NCBI GenBank assembly: GCA_019009955.1
Contig: CM032232.1
Span: forward strand, 134,597,001 to 134,661,000
Length of the DNA: 64,000 bases
Reading direction: 5' to 3'
Source: Riptortus pedestris
Lineage: Eukaryota; Arthropoda; Insecta; Hemiptera; Alydidae
The position numbers and the translations under genes are program-made. The stretch's first letter is position 1; every line of letters starts with the position of its first letter. The notes beneath the pieces were generated by a model that was not told the origin of the DNA, made no database searches, and saw nothing but the letters and a program-made list of their open reading frames with translations. Positions 14,201-23,920 of the stretch are shown here, piece after piece.

Positions 14201-17200
14201 CTATTGTGCCTTATGATATACCCAAGAAGTTTCACTCTCTTCTTTTCCATGTCTTTGACAAGAATTTTACTTTCACTTGCCTCATTTAGAACTTCTGTGT
14301 TGGATGTTTTTTTAAGCCCACCCTGAAATGGTAATTCTGCACCAAATCTACATTTCCATTGCTTCCAATCTATTATATTCCCTTTTGCGAGTCCACCTTT
14401 CATTTTTGTAAAGCAATACACTCAAAGCGATAGAAAGCTAACATTTTTTAGGTGTTATATGCTTATAAGTTAAAATATTCCTTTTGCGTTTGGAAAGCTT
14501 GTTTAGCAAGTTCTATTCTTCTATCCACTTCAGCTAGTATTATTTATCATATTATTACTTAGTACTTAACACTTCTTTGAGTAATATTTATTTAAGTATA
14601 GGAATGTGAAGCGGGTACTTGCCTTTTGACCCTCTTGTCTAGTTCAATTCCATGAATCTGGTGACATATCTGACCTCAGTGTTCTAGCAACATTTTCTTG
14701 GTAAGGTGGCAAGCTGTCTATTGACAAATAGTTTATTTAAATTTGTATTTCCTTACTGACCTCTAAGCATCAACTATTTTTGTTTTAAGTTCTTATAAAA
14801 TACGATTCAAATTTTACATTTTATTTTAGGGAGTTTTGGAATCATCAATCAAAATAACAAATGAGCCTCCAACTGGAATGCTGGCAAATATTCATAAAGC
14901 CTTAGATAATTTTAATCAATCGACTTTGGAAATGTGTTCAAAGGAAGCAGAATTTAAGGCTATTCTCTTTTCACTATGTTATTTCCATGCCGTAGTAGCT
15001 GAGAGAAGGAAATTTGGGCCACAAGGTTGGAACAGGACTTACCCATTCAATGTTGGTAAGCAAGGCCATTCGTATATAGAGACATACAATGCTATTTATA
15101 TGAAAATAGACTTTTTCTGGTATGCTGGACGATGGAGCAACTAATTAATCAGAATCAATGAAAAATAATTAGAGCTCTTTCTCCACACAAAGAACAAAAA
15201 GTCTATCACGCAGTTGCTGTGCAAACTAAGCAGATTTCTCTATCTTCCTATAAGCAGATCACATCTATTCTCTATTTCTCTAGTAGTAAGAAGTCTATTT
15301 AAACGTTAGCTGGACATGAGATATTTAGTAACTGAGGTACTTGAACTGAAAATTGGACAAGTAGAAGTGGGCATTAACAAAATAGGCTGAAAGTAAAAAT
15401 ATACAAATAACTCAATCAATGTTAGAGTTAGACAAACAACTGAACAATAATTGTAGAAAGTTAAAATTTCAACAAGATTGTTTATATACATTTTCTCACA
15501 ATTCATTGGAACCAAGATGTAATAATGGAGATATTTTGAATCTTCAAAATTCTAACTCTGAGCCCTGCCCCCCTCCCACTGTGCGGATTTCAGCCACTAA
15601 CGAACTTGGCCTAGTTTTACATAAAACTTTTTTTGTCTTCTTTTGGGCAGATTGATGCACGTTTGTAGACATTTTCCAAAAATCATATAATGAGTGCAAC
15701 TTCAGTAGTCTACTTGTAAGAACTCATTTCCTAAGCCATTGCATCCTAAGCCCTATAATTTGTATTTCCATCTCTTGCACTACCCCCTTCATCACTCAAC
15801 CGATTTTCACTTTGAGTTACAGAGTCACTATACATCTCATATCCAGCATACATTGCAATTCCTGTTTACATAGACTTCTTGCTATGGTTCAAAGTGAGAA
15901 TAGATGATGGCAGATCTGCAGCATGTCCAACACATTGGAAATCTCCTTCATTTTTGCAGTCCTTGTGTAACAGACTTTTTATTGTCAAATCTTTGAAGTA
16001 TCTTTTTCCTTTTCCTGTAGTGTAAGAATTAATTATCTCCTGTCCACTGGATCAGACCAAGGATTCTCAATAATATAATTTTACTTATTTCCTTTGAGCA
16101 GGGATATGGAGTATTAAGTATTGTAATTTGGTAACTTAACATTTGAGAACCAATTGATTCTTTACAGGTGACCTGACAATTAGTGTCCATGTATTGTACA
16201 ATTATTTAGAAAATAATTCAAAAATCCCTTGGGAAGATTTAAGGTATCTATTTGGCGAAATTATGTATGGTGGACATATTACTGATGACTGGGATCGACG
16301 TCTCTGTCGAACATACTTGGAAGAATTTATGTGTCCAGATTTGGTATGTACTTTTAAAACAATTAAATGAAAGTAGTTTTTTAGACAGTTTACGATTTAT
16401 TATGTACTGATAATGTTTATAGATACCTCATTTTTATGACATCTCTAGTGATGTTAGTATCTGAATTTAGAAGATTGTAACTTATATATTTGTTCACGTT
16501 ATAGTTCAATTAATATATATAAAGAACTGTGGTTAGTTCATATTTTTCTTTATTAAAATATGCTTTGATTTGTAAATTTCAAATGCTTGGTTCACGACTT
16601 TCAGACACTACCTCACACTTTACAGGTATTGAAGTTTATGCTTGACTGGAATTGAATCGTTAGCACAAATGCAACAATAATGGGATCATTATATTTTGCA
16701 TTTTTTAAATTTAACCCAACGATGGGTAAATTAGCTATTCTAAACTTAATTTACCATATTTATCCAATTATTAATTCATACTACATAGATAAAGAGGAAG
16801 GAAATTTTGATAATAATCTGTTGAAAAGGAAGAAATTATTATATTTTTAGTTAATAAAATCGTTATAATTCAATGAAAAATAATATTTATTTCAACCATT
16901 GGTGATAGGTACCTCAACGGCCCTCATATTAATTCTTCTATATTTTCCCAATAGGGGTATAACATGAGAAAAGAAAGGAAATAGTCAGTATTTGAAGAAA
17001 AGGAAGGGATTATTTATTCCTGAATTTAAGTTATCTTATATTTTAAGGAGAAACAATTTTCAATTTAGCTCATCAAGGGTTAACTCAGCTAGTTAACCCA
17101 TATATTTAAATTATTTGATTAACCCATTTCTATTGAGTTCTGGGGGCTCAGGTTGAGTTAAACTATTGACCTTAATCTCACATGGTAAATCTAGAGTGCA

Positions 17201-20200
17201 GAGTTTGATTCCCGCCTGGACAATAGGAATTTATTTAGTGAAAAACTCATTGAATAAAATCCTTAGTCCCACCCTGGCTAGAAAAGAGTGTTAGCCTGTA
17301 TATAACCCATCCCAATTAGCTATAGTAGCAAAAAAGTAGGTGTTAATAAATAATAATAAGAATAATAATAATAATATTGAGTTCTGGATTATGATGTATT
17401 TAAAAAAAATAATACCTATGGAACTGTGGTTTTATTCCCTAATAAATAAATTTAATAATAAATTGTTTTTGTGTAGGTTGAAGCTGAACTGTCTTACGCG
17501 CCAGGTTTTCCGGCACCTCCTAATTCAGATTATCTTGGTTACCACATGTACATAGATGCTATGCTCCCTCAAGAGAGCCCTGTGCTGTATGGCTTACACC
17601 CAAATGCAGAAATTGGCTTCTTAACAACACTTTCTGAGAATCTGTTTAGAACTATATTTGAACTTCAGCCTAGAGATTCTGGTGCATCCTCAGGTGGAGG
17701 TGTTACTAGGGAAGATAAGGTACTCATTAAAATATTTCTTATATTATTTGTTCTCGCACATCAAAAGGTATGCTACAGTTTAATAATATTGTTACGTTTA
17801 CATTACAAAAATAATAAACGTTGATTATTAGGGTTCTTTTTGTTTTTGCAGAATTAAGCACACAAACTTTTATCACTGCACAATTTATTTGACAATGCAC
17901 TACATACTTGGTAAATTATTCTTCACTACTGCTCACAATATTCACTGATAATTTCACTTCTTAATAATAAAATTAACGAGAATAAACCTTGCTCTACAAT
18001 TCTTGTATTTATTATTCCAGCGGTTACCAGAGTATTTTGAATGACGTATTTATATAATATACTTATATATAATATTAATAAACCTTTCCTTCTTAGGTTG
18101 GCCAGATTTTAGCTGAAATATTGGACAAAGTTCCTGATGCCTTTAATATACCAGATATGATGGCTCGAGTAGAAGACAAAACTCCGTACATTATAGTTGC
18201 CTTCCAAGAGTGTGAACGTATGAACATTCTCATGAAAGAAATCAAACGCTCACTAGATGAATTGAGGCTAGGATTAAAGGTAAATCATTTGATATTATAT
18301 TATGGTTCCACTCGTATGAGAGATCAAAATCTAAATATTTAAAAGACCTATACTTGCTCTTATAGGTTAGGCGCAAATCTAAGGTTTCAGGTTCTAGCTG
18401 TCTATGAAAAGGGAGTTCATGATGAAGAGGAAGGATGATTTCAAGGAAATATTTAGAATCAAAAATAAAAAACTCCATTATTATGAATGAATTGAAAAAT
18501 TTTATGTAATCAATCTTGTTTCACTTTTAATTTTCTACAACTATGTTTTTATTCATTTTCTCCAACTTCAGCTTTAAGTGAGTTATTTGTATACTCGTAG
18601 TTGGTGATCAGCCTACAGTAAACACCCATTCATCCAATTTTCACTTGAGTAACTGAGTCAAAAATCATTTTGTGTCCATCATATCTTTCATAGGCTACTT
18701 TCTATGGGAGAAATAGAGAATAAATGATGAGGTGAGATCGTCTGCGCATACACAGCCCCTCGATGATGGACTTTCTAATGGAGATTGCTAAAAGGGTAGC
18801 TAATTTAGCTTAGGTTCTAATTTAATATTTTTCAGGGTGAGTTAACCATCACTGGTGAAATGGAAGAGTTAGAGTATGCTCTTTTTATGGACAACGTACC
18901 CCCTAGGTGGGCTGCAAGAGCATATCCTTCACTCCTCGGGCTCAGCGGCTGGCATGCTGACCTTATCTCAAGACTGAGGGAGCTTGAGAGCTGGGTTGGA
19001 GACTTTCAGGTAACAATTTTTTAGTTTTGAGCTGTAATTTAATTTTGTAGAAAGCCCTATATACTAAGTAGAATAGACAATTGTATTAAGATACATATTG
19101 TCACAGATTCGTATGTAATATGGATCTAGCCCTTATTCCATCTCTGTTAAGTATTAAAATAATTAACCTACATTATATAGTTTCCTGTCCATACTCCATT
19201 AACAAAATATAAGTATGGTGACTATAATAGAAAAATGTATAATTTATTTCAGTCCAAATTTGTGGGTTTTGAGGTATTATTTTTTGAGGTGAAGTGCATC
19301 CTGTTCTTTATTTTTATAATTCTTATCATCTTTTTCAGTTAAAGTAGAAATCTGTTGTAGTACCACACAACTTCCTTATATGCGTAATAAATAAAATAAA
19401 CAAAACGTTTGACTGCAAAATGTCATAGATCCTAAAAGATGGCCCTATACAAATATTTGTAAGTTTTTATTTTTGCTTTCCTCTAAACCCCCCCCCCATA
19501 GTCAATTTCGATCAAAATGATATATGCACAGTTAGGCGATAAAAATTCGAAATATTTCAAAATTCTCAGGCTAGTCATTTTTGTGTAAAAGGAGTTACAT
19601 ACAGATGCCCTGCCAAAACTAGTCAAGGTCAGGGAGAGTCACAATGGGTAAACCAAAATTTATCACAAGTAAAATACTTCCTTTAGTTTAGTTCGTACAA
19701 GGAAGAAATATCTTGAATACAAGATACATACAGTTGTACATAGAGACTCCCAATGTTATGATGTACTTAAGATTCCCAAAAATTAGTAGTGAATGTAAAT
19801 CGAGTGTATGGAAAATTAAATAACTCTAAGAAATTGCAAACCTAGAGTGGCGAGTTCAATTCCCTCCAGAGCAATAGGAATTTACTTATTTATTTATCCT
19901 TAGTCCCACCCTGGGTAGAAAAGGGTGGTAACCCCAAAAGCAAAAATTGAACGTTAATTAATAATAAGAAGAAGAAATCTGAATCCTTACTGTTCTGTTC
20001 ATTTAAATTAAAATAAAAAATTCACTTTGTTTCCAACAGCTTCCATCATCTGTATGGCTGGGTGGTTTTTTCAACCCGCAGTCTTTCCTTACTGCCATTA
20101 TGCAAAGCACAGCACGAAAGAACGAGTGGCCTCTCGATAAGATGTGCCTTCAGTGTGACGTAACAAAGAAAGTTAAAGAGGAATTCAGGTATAGAATTGA

Positions 20201-20466
20201 TTATTCTATTTTTCTGTTAACTATTATATGTAATAAACTGTATTCCTTAAGAAACTATATATTGAGTGTGGTAGTAGCTGTCTACTCTAGCTGTCAATAT
20301 TTTGTTTATGCTTCATTTCTTTTAACCTCTACCTGTTTTTTAGTCACATTTTATTCTATTCCACTTGGATTGTACTTTAAAAAACTTGGTTTCATAGATC
20401 TACTAAAGCCCCATTCATTCATGTTACAACTGCTTTGAAATATGAAATGAAATTATATTTGTTTCC

Positions 20467-20498
<32 letters not shown>

Positions 20499-22259
20499 TT
20501 AGAATAGGGCAAAAAAATTTTTGGTTTTGCTAATAAAGGGACCATTATTAAGTCAATTATAATTTCTTTACATATTTTTACATTGGTTTTAAAAATAGCT
20601 CAAATTCAAAGATTATATTTTCTAACAACTATCAGTTAAATAATTAATTATATGTAATAGATGAATTTAGTTCATTTTAATAACACTATATGATTTTTTT
20701 AATTTACTGCCATTAATCTCAAATTATTAAATGATGGCATGTTTTATAAATGTTGAGAAATGGCTTCTTCTCCATTAGATCTAAACTTAATTATCGATTA
20801 ATTTGTTTCTGTTGTCAGCAAGTTTGCTTTATGTTCTCTGTAAATTATCAGGCTGATAGATTACTTCCATAAATAGTGATCCTCTACTTGCGTAATAGTG
20901 GTGAAAGATCAAAGACATTTTCCCATGATAATATTAGTTGTTATATACTCTATCCATTTTATAAAGCTTCATCCTGTGATTAAATTCAATTGTAATATAT
21001 TTGATAGATGAATAAAAAAAATCCTGTTAAAAAGGACAGATTGTACAAATTACAATAAATTTAAATATTAAATTGTACAAGGTTGTACAAAAGTTTGAGA
21101 TGGAACTAACACAGCATAGTTCAATGGATCAAGCCCAATTCTGAAGAAGTAATATGGGTTTAAAATAAATTCATGCAGACTATGAAAATATTACTATTGG
21201 GTCAGAAAATAATCACACATAGATACTTATAATGTTTGGCTTGATTCGCCCGAATATCTTATACTCAGCCGGTACAATATCAAAAGAGCATCCAAAGTTA
21301 TTTTCCCTTTAATTATTCACCCTTCAATAAGATGTCTTAAATCATTACAAGTTCACATTGGCAATAATTTGAAAAAGTGGATAATTGTTACTGAATGACT
21401 GGAGATTAGTATCCTGATACACAGATCTCACAAAACCATTTGAAGATTGTTACTTCTTTTAACAAAAAGTGAAGATATTAGAACATTTTACAAATATAAA
21501 TTCTATATATATGGAGGTCAGAGGAGGGGGGAAGGCCTAACTTGTATTTACTTAGGGGGCAACTATTACAATTTATATCGGACCTGCTCTTATATGAATC
21601 TAGGATCATCCCTTTTACCATCACTGCAATGAGATTGGAACCATACTTCACACACGAAGTACTTTCTATGGAGGAGAACAGATATATGCAGGCACATTTC
21701 GAAGTGGTAAAATTGAAATCGTACAGTCTCACAGATAATCAAACACTCCTGTATGAAGAAAAATGCTAGTAGTATTATGGTATTACACAGTAAGGTATAA
21801 ATAAAAAATGTAGAGAGTTGACTATTAAAAGTCTCGAGCCTTACTATGTGTATCAGAAACAAAAGAAATACAGACTTGGCACATTAGCAGTTAAAGGAAT
21901 TCTAGGGACACAGAGATAACCCAAGGTTATTAGTCAACATCCTAAAACAGGGATGACGTCTTCAACCTATTTTTAACCAATACCAGCAAGCTTTCAACTA
22001 GAATAATAATTCCACTTTATCAATTAGAATAAAACAAATTTGCTCTCCCGATTTTCTTACCAATTCCAAATGTAAACACAAAAATTTTTTCAGATAACTG
22101 AAATCACCCTAAGGGTAGGAATTAGAACCAAAATTTGAAAATGTCTAGAGCAAGGATGAGCAACGTGCAGCCCGTGGCTCTTTAAACATGTTTATGTGGC
22201 CAGCCAAGCATTTCTAAAATTGAAATTATTTTATAGACTTTCTTCACTGAATATAGTGT

Positions 22260-22310
<51 letters not shown>

Positions 22311-22878
22311 AGTGTGTGTGTGTGTGTGTGTGTGTGTAAATATTTTTTCTGTCCGGTCCGCCAAAAAACATTGATTAAAAAGGTTGCTCACCCCTGGTTT
22401 AGAGCAATAATAATACCAGTTAATAAGTATTTTCAAAAATCTCCTTCATTGATACAAGTTATAAAGGAAACAATTATGTCCAATATAGAATATATAGATC
22501 ATTTAGATTTAATGAGTTACACTTTGTTCAAGCAAAGTGTAATAGTTTGAGAATTTACCTAAATATTTCTATTATCTTTTTAGCCAAGCTCCACGAGAGG
22601 GAGCCTACATCAATGGGATGTACATGGAAGGAGCAAGGTGGGATATATCAACTGGAGTTATTCAAGAATCACTCCTCAAGGAAATGTTCCCGCTTATGCC
22701 AGTCATTCATGTGAAAGCCATTACTCAAGACAAACAAGAAACTAAAAACATTTATGAATGCCCGGTCTACAAAACACGTCAAAGAGGTCCAACGTTCGTC
22801 TGGACTTTCAACTTAAAAACTAAAGCAAAATCTGCGAAATGGACCCTTGCCGGTGTCTGCCTTCTCCTCAGTACGTGA
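2134..22878 (+). CDS. DNAH9/11/17-like: Axonemal outer-arm dynein beta-type heavy chain, 3' part (17 exons, 1072 residues)
   Basis: Motor subunit of axonemal outer dynein arms, which slides doublet microtubules in cilia and sperm flagella. Seventeen exons can be joined with GT-AG introns and no phase conflict: 2134-2298, 3551-3744, 3823-4027, 4369-4674, 6415-6585, 6693-6841, 8150-8317, 10579-10711, 12736-12879, 13545-13682, 14830-15055, 16168-16343, 17477-17719, 18097-18279, 18836-19009, 20040-20188 and 22584-22878. They total 3219 nt ending in TGA. In order they cover AAA5 (in-window residues 1 to ~190), the AAA5-AAA6 helical link, AAA6 (~290-590), the AAA lid (~590-725) and the C-terminal domain (~726-1072). 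Motifs such as [34 protein letters not shown] and the ending [11 protein letters not shown] are typical of the DNAH9/11/17 class. ATP-binding AAA1-4 and the microtubule-binding stalk lie upstream. The coding part is intact. Introns carry many transposon copies, all outside the exons. Confidence 0.96.
2700..3340. other. Intron stretch with possible old repeat
   Basis: Higher-complexity sequence in the first in-window dynein intron (gtggcgagtgaacaacacaa..., agaccctcatggtgcgggtt). The frame 2850-3077 is hydrophobic and unsupported. No second copy is seen in this window. Confidence 0.3.
3551..3744 (+). CDS. Dynein beta HC, exon 2 (AAA5)
   Basis: Acceptor ttcttttag, donor GGAAG|gtatgg, ending in phase 2. 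Encodes [12 protein letters not shown] through [13 protein letters not shown]. The run [19 protein letters not shown] and the [13 protein letters not shown] segment are conserved AAA5 sequence. Confidence 0.95.
3823..4027 (+). CDS. Dynein beta HC, exon 3 (end of AAA5)
   Basis: The intron before it is only 78 bp and ends in a T-rich tract. The exon completes the split Arg codon and encodes [20 protein letters not shown] through the [17 protein letters not shown] and ERPDLEAQK motifs. Donor AAG|gtaaaa, phase 0. Confidence 0.95.
4369..4674 (+). CDS. Dynein beta HC, exon 4 (AAA5-AAA6 link)
   Basis: Encodes 102 residues ([18 protein letters not shown] through [15 protein letters not shown]), a mostly helical, charge-rich link. 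Acceptor gattttag, donor AAG|gtgtat, phase 0 at both ends. It is the largest in-window exon. Confidence 0.95.
5236..5448 (-). repeat. Family B tRNA-derived SINE
   Basis: Minus-strand SINE: tail side (gtgctactctggctaattgt), body (ggttaccacccttttctagc), head (tcttaactcacatgactaa). Flanked by an 11 bp direct repeat tctcctattat (5225-5235 and 5449-5459), the expected target duplication. In dynein intron 4. Confidence 0.8.
5945..6120 (-). repeat. Family B SINE, partial
   Basis: Contains gctactacagctaattggga, tctataggttgtcaacctgt and gagtttatcactaaataaat. The tRNA-like head is decayed. Same intron as the preceding copy. Confidence 0.65.
6415..6585 (+). CDS. Dynein beta HC, exon 5 (start of AAA6)
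   Basis: Encodes 57 residues ([12 protein letters not shown] through [12 protein letters not shown]). The [11 protein letters not shown] segment is strongly conserved across dyneins. Acceptor ttgtctcag, donor CAG|gtattt. The preceding intron is 1.7 kb and holds two minus-strand family B SINEs. Confidence 0.95.
6693..6841 (+). CDS. Dynein beta HC, exon 6 (AAA6)
   Basis: Encodes [20 protein letters not shown] through [11 protein letters not shown]. It follows a short 107 bp intron. Acceptor tactttcag, donor TTTGA|gtaagt (consensus), ending in phase 2. Confidence 0.95.
7095..7345 (+). repeat. Family C dispersed repeat
   Basis: ttttgactagttttgtggtt, tgactagccttagaatgtta + aaatttcatatttaagac, cccttttgactaaaatcgac and gtatagaacca occur in the same order at 45885-46120 and, reversed, at 19430-19625. 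Class unknown. In dynein intron 6. Confidence 0.7.
8150..8317 (+). CDS. Dynein beta HC, exon 7 (AAA6)
   Basis: Encodes [18 protein letters not shown] through the conserved [19 protein letters not shown]. Acceptor actttatag, donor ACGAG|gttcag. That donor is weaker than its neighbours, but the next exon restores frame only with this junction. Confidence 0.93.
8632..9447 (+). repeat. Family A element, near complete (long form)
   Basis: Has a degenerate 5' end (aaaagtctgtcatgtagagg), two successive copies of the internal module around gatttcagccattaatgatc, a short degenerate TA/TG core near 9295-9325, and a 3' end of gatttccctttagagaaatctgct. It lies in the intron between dynein exons 7 and 8. 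Confidence 0.8.
10579..10711 (+). CDS. Dynein beta HC, exon 8 (AAA6)
   Basis: Encodes [19 protein letters not shown] through [14 protein letters not shown]. The SPGVDP motif marks the AAA6 P-loop-like region of dynein heavy chains. Acceptor attttcttag, donor AGG|gtaagt, phase 0. Confidence 0.95.
11293..12075 (-). mobile_element. Mariner-like palindromic element inserted in a (TA)n core
   Basis: Two inverted arms of about 210 bp (11293-11502 and 11866-12075) begin AGGGTGAGTCACGGGAACCA and enclose a 363 bp spacer. The ends abut (TA)n, so a TA target is likely but cannot be proved. The spacer and left arm carry the 3' part of a DDE transposase gene. The right arm holds a second, inverted copy of its last codons. 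Confidence 0.85.
11418..11860 (-). pseudogene. Mariner/Tc1-superfamily transposase, C-terminal remnant
   Basis: Minus-strand frame reads [20 protein letters not shown], then [20 protein letters not shown] and [20 protein letters not shown] up to a TGA at 11418. The FQQDG Asp and the DFFLWG Asp fit the second and third catalytic positions, about 36 residues apart by eye. Upstream, a TGA and a frameshift interrupt a [24 protein letters not shown] stretch, and the N-terminal half is missing. Non-functional. Confidence 0.8.
12736..12879 (+). CDS. Dynein beta HC, exon 9 (AAA6)
   Basis: Encodes 48 residues, [12 protein letters not shown] through [11 protein letters not shown] and [11 protein letters not shown]. 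The SLGQGQE..A motif is a signature of the dynein heavy chain AAA6 family. The preceding intron holds a family A repeat split by a mariner-like element. Confidence 0.96.
13545..13682 (+). CDS. Dynein beta HC, exon 10 (AAA6)
   Basis: Encodes 46 residues ([17 protein letters not shown] through [12 protein letters not shown] and MHAIPQ). The NIHLV..WL and FR.FLS.EP motifs are typical. Acceptor tgtttag, donor CAG|gtatac, phase 0. Confidence 0.95.
13990..14420 (-). pseudogene. LINE reverse-transcriptase C-terminal remnant
   Basis: Minus-strand fragments read [20 protein letters not shown], then [20 protein letters not shown] and [18 protein letters not shown], then, with shifts, GRGTP.KSFF and a [23 protein letters not shown] end. 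Order and motifs (TNEEVL, RRLKWLGHVIRH, GRGRPR, S-Y..MK..A..R..W) match the region after the RT domain of many insect non-LTR elements. Frameshifted and dead. In dynein intron 10. Confidence 0.65.
14830..15055 (+). CDS. Dynein beta HC, exon 11 (AAA6 / lid)
   Basis: Encodes [20 protein letters not shown] through the strongly conserved [20 protein letters not shown] and YPFNVG. Acceptor ttattttag, donor TTG|gtaagc, ending in phase 1. Confidence 0.96.
15195..15716 (+). repeat. Family A element, diverged
   Basis: 5' aaaaagtctatcacgcag and taagcagatttctc are recognisable. The core cagccactaacgaacttgg and the 3' block (atcatataatgagtgcaact) follow, but the (TA)n core and terminal hairpin are decayed. 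It lies 140 bp downstream of dynein exon 11. Confidence 0.7.
15760..15930 (-). repeat. Family A fragment (5' block, reversed)
   Basis: Shares ccgattttcactttgagtta..gagtca and the following region with the minus-strand fragment at 18580-18776, including the gagaatagatgatg end. It lies directly against the preceding plus-strand copy, in inverted orientation. Confidence 0.5.
16168..16343 (+). CDS. Dynein beta HC, exon 12 (AAA lid)
   Basis: Completes the split Gly codon. Encodes [14 protein letters not shown] through [19 protein letters not shown] and [16 protein letters not shown]. The [14 protein letters not shown] run is a dynein heavy chain hallmark. Donor TTG|gtatgt, phase 0. Confidence 0.96.
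17142..17376 (+). repeat. Family B tRNA-derived SINE
   Basis: Full length. Head ggggctcaggttgagttaaa with a box B-like gtttgattcccgcctgg, body agtcccaccctggctagaaa and caattagctatagtagcaaa, tail (TAA/AAT)n ending near 17376. Only 100 bp upstream of dynein exon 13. Confidence 0.85.
17477..17719 (+). CDS. Dynein beta HC, exon 13 (C-terminal domain)
   Basis: Encodes 81 residues starting [16 protein letters not shown], through [13 protein letters not shown], and ending in a short Gly/Ser loop before REDK. Acceptor ttgtgtag, donor AAG|gtactc. Confidence 0.95.
18097..18279 (+). CDS. Dynein beta HC, exon 14 (C-terminal domain)
   Basis: Encodes 61 residues ([18 protein letters not shown] through [16 protein letters not shown] and LRLGLK). 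The QECERMN and SL.EL.LGLKGELT motifs are conserved. Acceptor ccttcttag, donor AAG|gtaaat. Confidence 0.95.
18580..18776 (-). repeat. Family A fragment (5' block, reversed)
   Basis: Reverse complement reads aaagtccatcatcgaggggc, then gatctcacctcatcatttat and tctctatttctcccatag, matching the 5' block of the copy at 34901. It sits just upstream of dynein exon 15. Confidence 0.65.
18836..19009 (+). CDS. Dynein beta HC, exon 15 (C-terminal domain)
   Basis: Encodes 58 residues beginning [17 protein letters not shown], with [19 protein letters not shown] and a donor at GDFQ|gtaaca. Only 59 bp upstream lies the end of a minus-strand family A fragment. Confidence 0.95.
19430..19625 (-). repeat. Family C dispersed repeat (reversed)
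   Basis: Reverse complement reads ttgactagttttggcagggc, aaaatgactagcctgagaat, cgaaattgactatgggg and tttgtatagggcca, collinear with the plus-strand copies. Confidence 0.6.
19835..19976 (+). repeat. Family B SINE, 5' truncated
   Basis: Starts inside the head (cctagagtggcgagttcaat), then ttagtcccaccctgggtaga and a taataataagaag tail. It lies 64 bp before dynein exon 16. Confidence 0.75.
20040..20188 (+). CDS. Dynein beta HC, exon 16 (C-terminal domain)
   Basis: Encodes [20 protein letters not shown] through [19 protein letters not shown] and EEF. The [14 protein letters not shown] motif is universal in dynein C-terminal domains. Donor TTCAG|gtatag, ending in phase 2. Confidence 0.96.
20466..20492 (+). 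repeat. Poly(A) tract in the last dynein intron
   Basis: About 26 consecutive A, the longest A run in the window, 280 bp after exon 16. It could be the tail of an old retroposed copy, but nothing upstream is recognisable. Sequence from here to 22140 shows nothing assignable. Confidence 0.5.
22151..22396. mobile_element. hAT-type MITE with 8 bp target duplication
   Basis: Terminal inverted repeats CAAGGATGAGCAAC (left) and the complement of GTTGCTCACCCCTG (right) enclose 246 bp with (TA)n (22263-22307) and (TG)n (about 22313-22336). Subterminal gcagcccgtggctc and ccggtccgccaaa resemble hAT ends. The flanking 8-mers GTCTAGAG (22143-22150) and GTTTAGAG (22397-22404) differ at one base. In the last dynein intron, 180 bp before the final exon. 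Confidence 0.85.
22584..22878 (+). CDS. Dynein beta HC, last exon and stop codon
   Basis: Completes the split Ser codon. Encodes [20 protein letters not shown] through the conserved [19 protein letters not shown] and ends [16 protein letters not shown] at 22876-22878. The [11 protein letters not shown] block and a short tail after the aromatic strand are normal for the class. Confidence 0.97.
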
Positions 22879-22956
22879 GGAGGGTAAGGTCTCCGATATT
22901 AATCAAAGAGATGGTTCTTCCTGTGATATTTCTAGTCCGTCTCCTTTATTTTTAAC

Positions 22957-22966
22957 AATAAATAAA
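22957..22966 (+). terminator. Dynein mRNA poly(A) signal (two overlapping AATAAA)
   Basis: AATAAA occurs at 22957-22962 and again at 22961-22966, 79-83 nt after the dynein stop codon. The short 3' UTR this implies is plausible, and no further coding signal follows on this strand. The cleavage site itself cannot be read from sequence. Confidence 0.6.
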
Positions 22967-23744
22967 CTTTCCATGAATTCTCTCTATTTTGTTATATTCC
23001 ATTCATGAATAACTCTTTCATCAATGAGAACTATGCGTGTATAATAAAATTTATATAATGTGTTTTGTTATCTATTAATCTGCTAGCTCAAGGGAGTTAA
23101 TATCTGTTTTGATTAAAATATTACTTTAAATATAATATTTGATTGTTAATAGAAAAAAAATCTTGTTATTAATATTGTGACTATCTATCTCATTCAAATA
23201 TGAATAGATCGACAGGTAATTTTGTTGATAAACAAAATTCACCAATTTTCTCATCTTCAACCAATCCTACAACAATTTTTTTTTTACATATTTTTCCAAA
23301 GCCTTTTCACCACTTTGTGAAGATGATTTCAGATCAGATATGCTTGAAAAATGGATAATTAAATTTGAGAAATCCAAAGAAATAATTTAAAACTTACATT
23401 CTTACACTTATCATTAATTTCATTTTGTAATATTGAGTATCAGTAATGGGCATCGGTAATAGAATATTTGACCAAATCAATGATAGCTTCAAATCACAGT
23501 ATAAGACAGCACTATCTGATTATAAATGAATCACATTCTAGTCTACTCGATCTTCCACTGATCTTCAAATACAGTCTGGCCCAAGAAATTATGCTAGAAG
23601 TTACAATGTGCCAGAATGACCCACTGATGTAATCTCAAATTAGGTTCTTTATTTTTTCCCGTAAGTATTCTAATGAATTGTAACCATGAGATGGTAACTC
23701 ATACAATTTCTTTAAGTAAAAGTCCCATGTCTAGGAATTACAGA

Positions 23745-23920
23745 AAAAAAAAACAATGATACTTTCATTTTACATAAAATCGAAGTTTGATAATGATGAA
23801 ATAAAAATTATGGCCACTAGAGTGATACCAGGGTGTGAGTGTCTGTGCTTAGAACAGACCTTGTTTTCATTAATGCTAGGTAAGATCCATAGACATTAGA
23901 AGGCATTATTAAGAAATCAC
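23745..23920 (+). repeat. Family A remnant
   Basis: Carries the order cgaagtttgataatgatgaa, atggccactagagtgatac and cagaccttgttttcattaat, then taggtaagatccatagacat. Diverged, without ends. Confidence 0.5.

Noticed and set aside
20190..20440. Continuation of dynein exon 16 as an alternative C-terminus (open to about 20438)
   Set aside because: The translation becomes hydrophobic and loses all dynein similarity, while splicing to 22584 restores the conserved C-terminus in frame. Intron retention cannot be excluded but has no support.
22182..22550. Open frames over the (TA)n/(TG)n tract
   Set aside because: They read Tyr-Ile and Cys-Val microsatellite repeats inside an hAT MITE, not protein.
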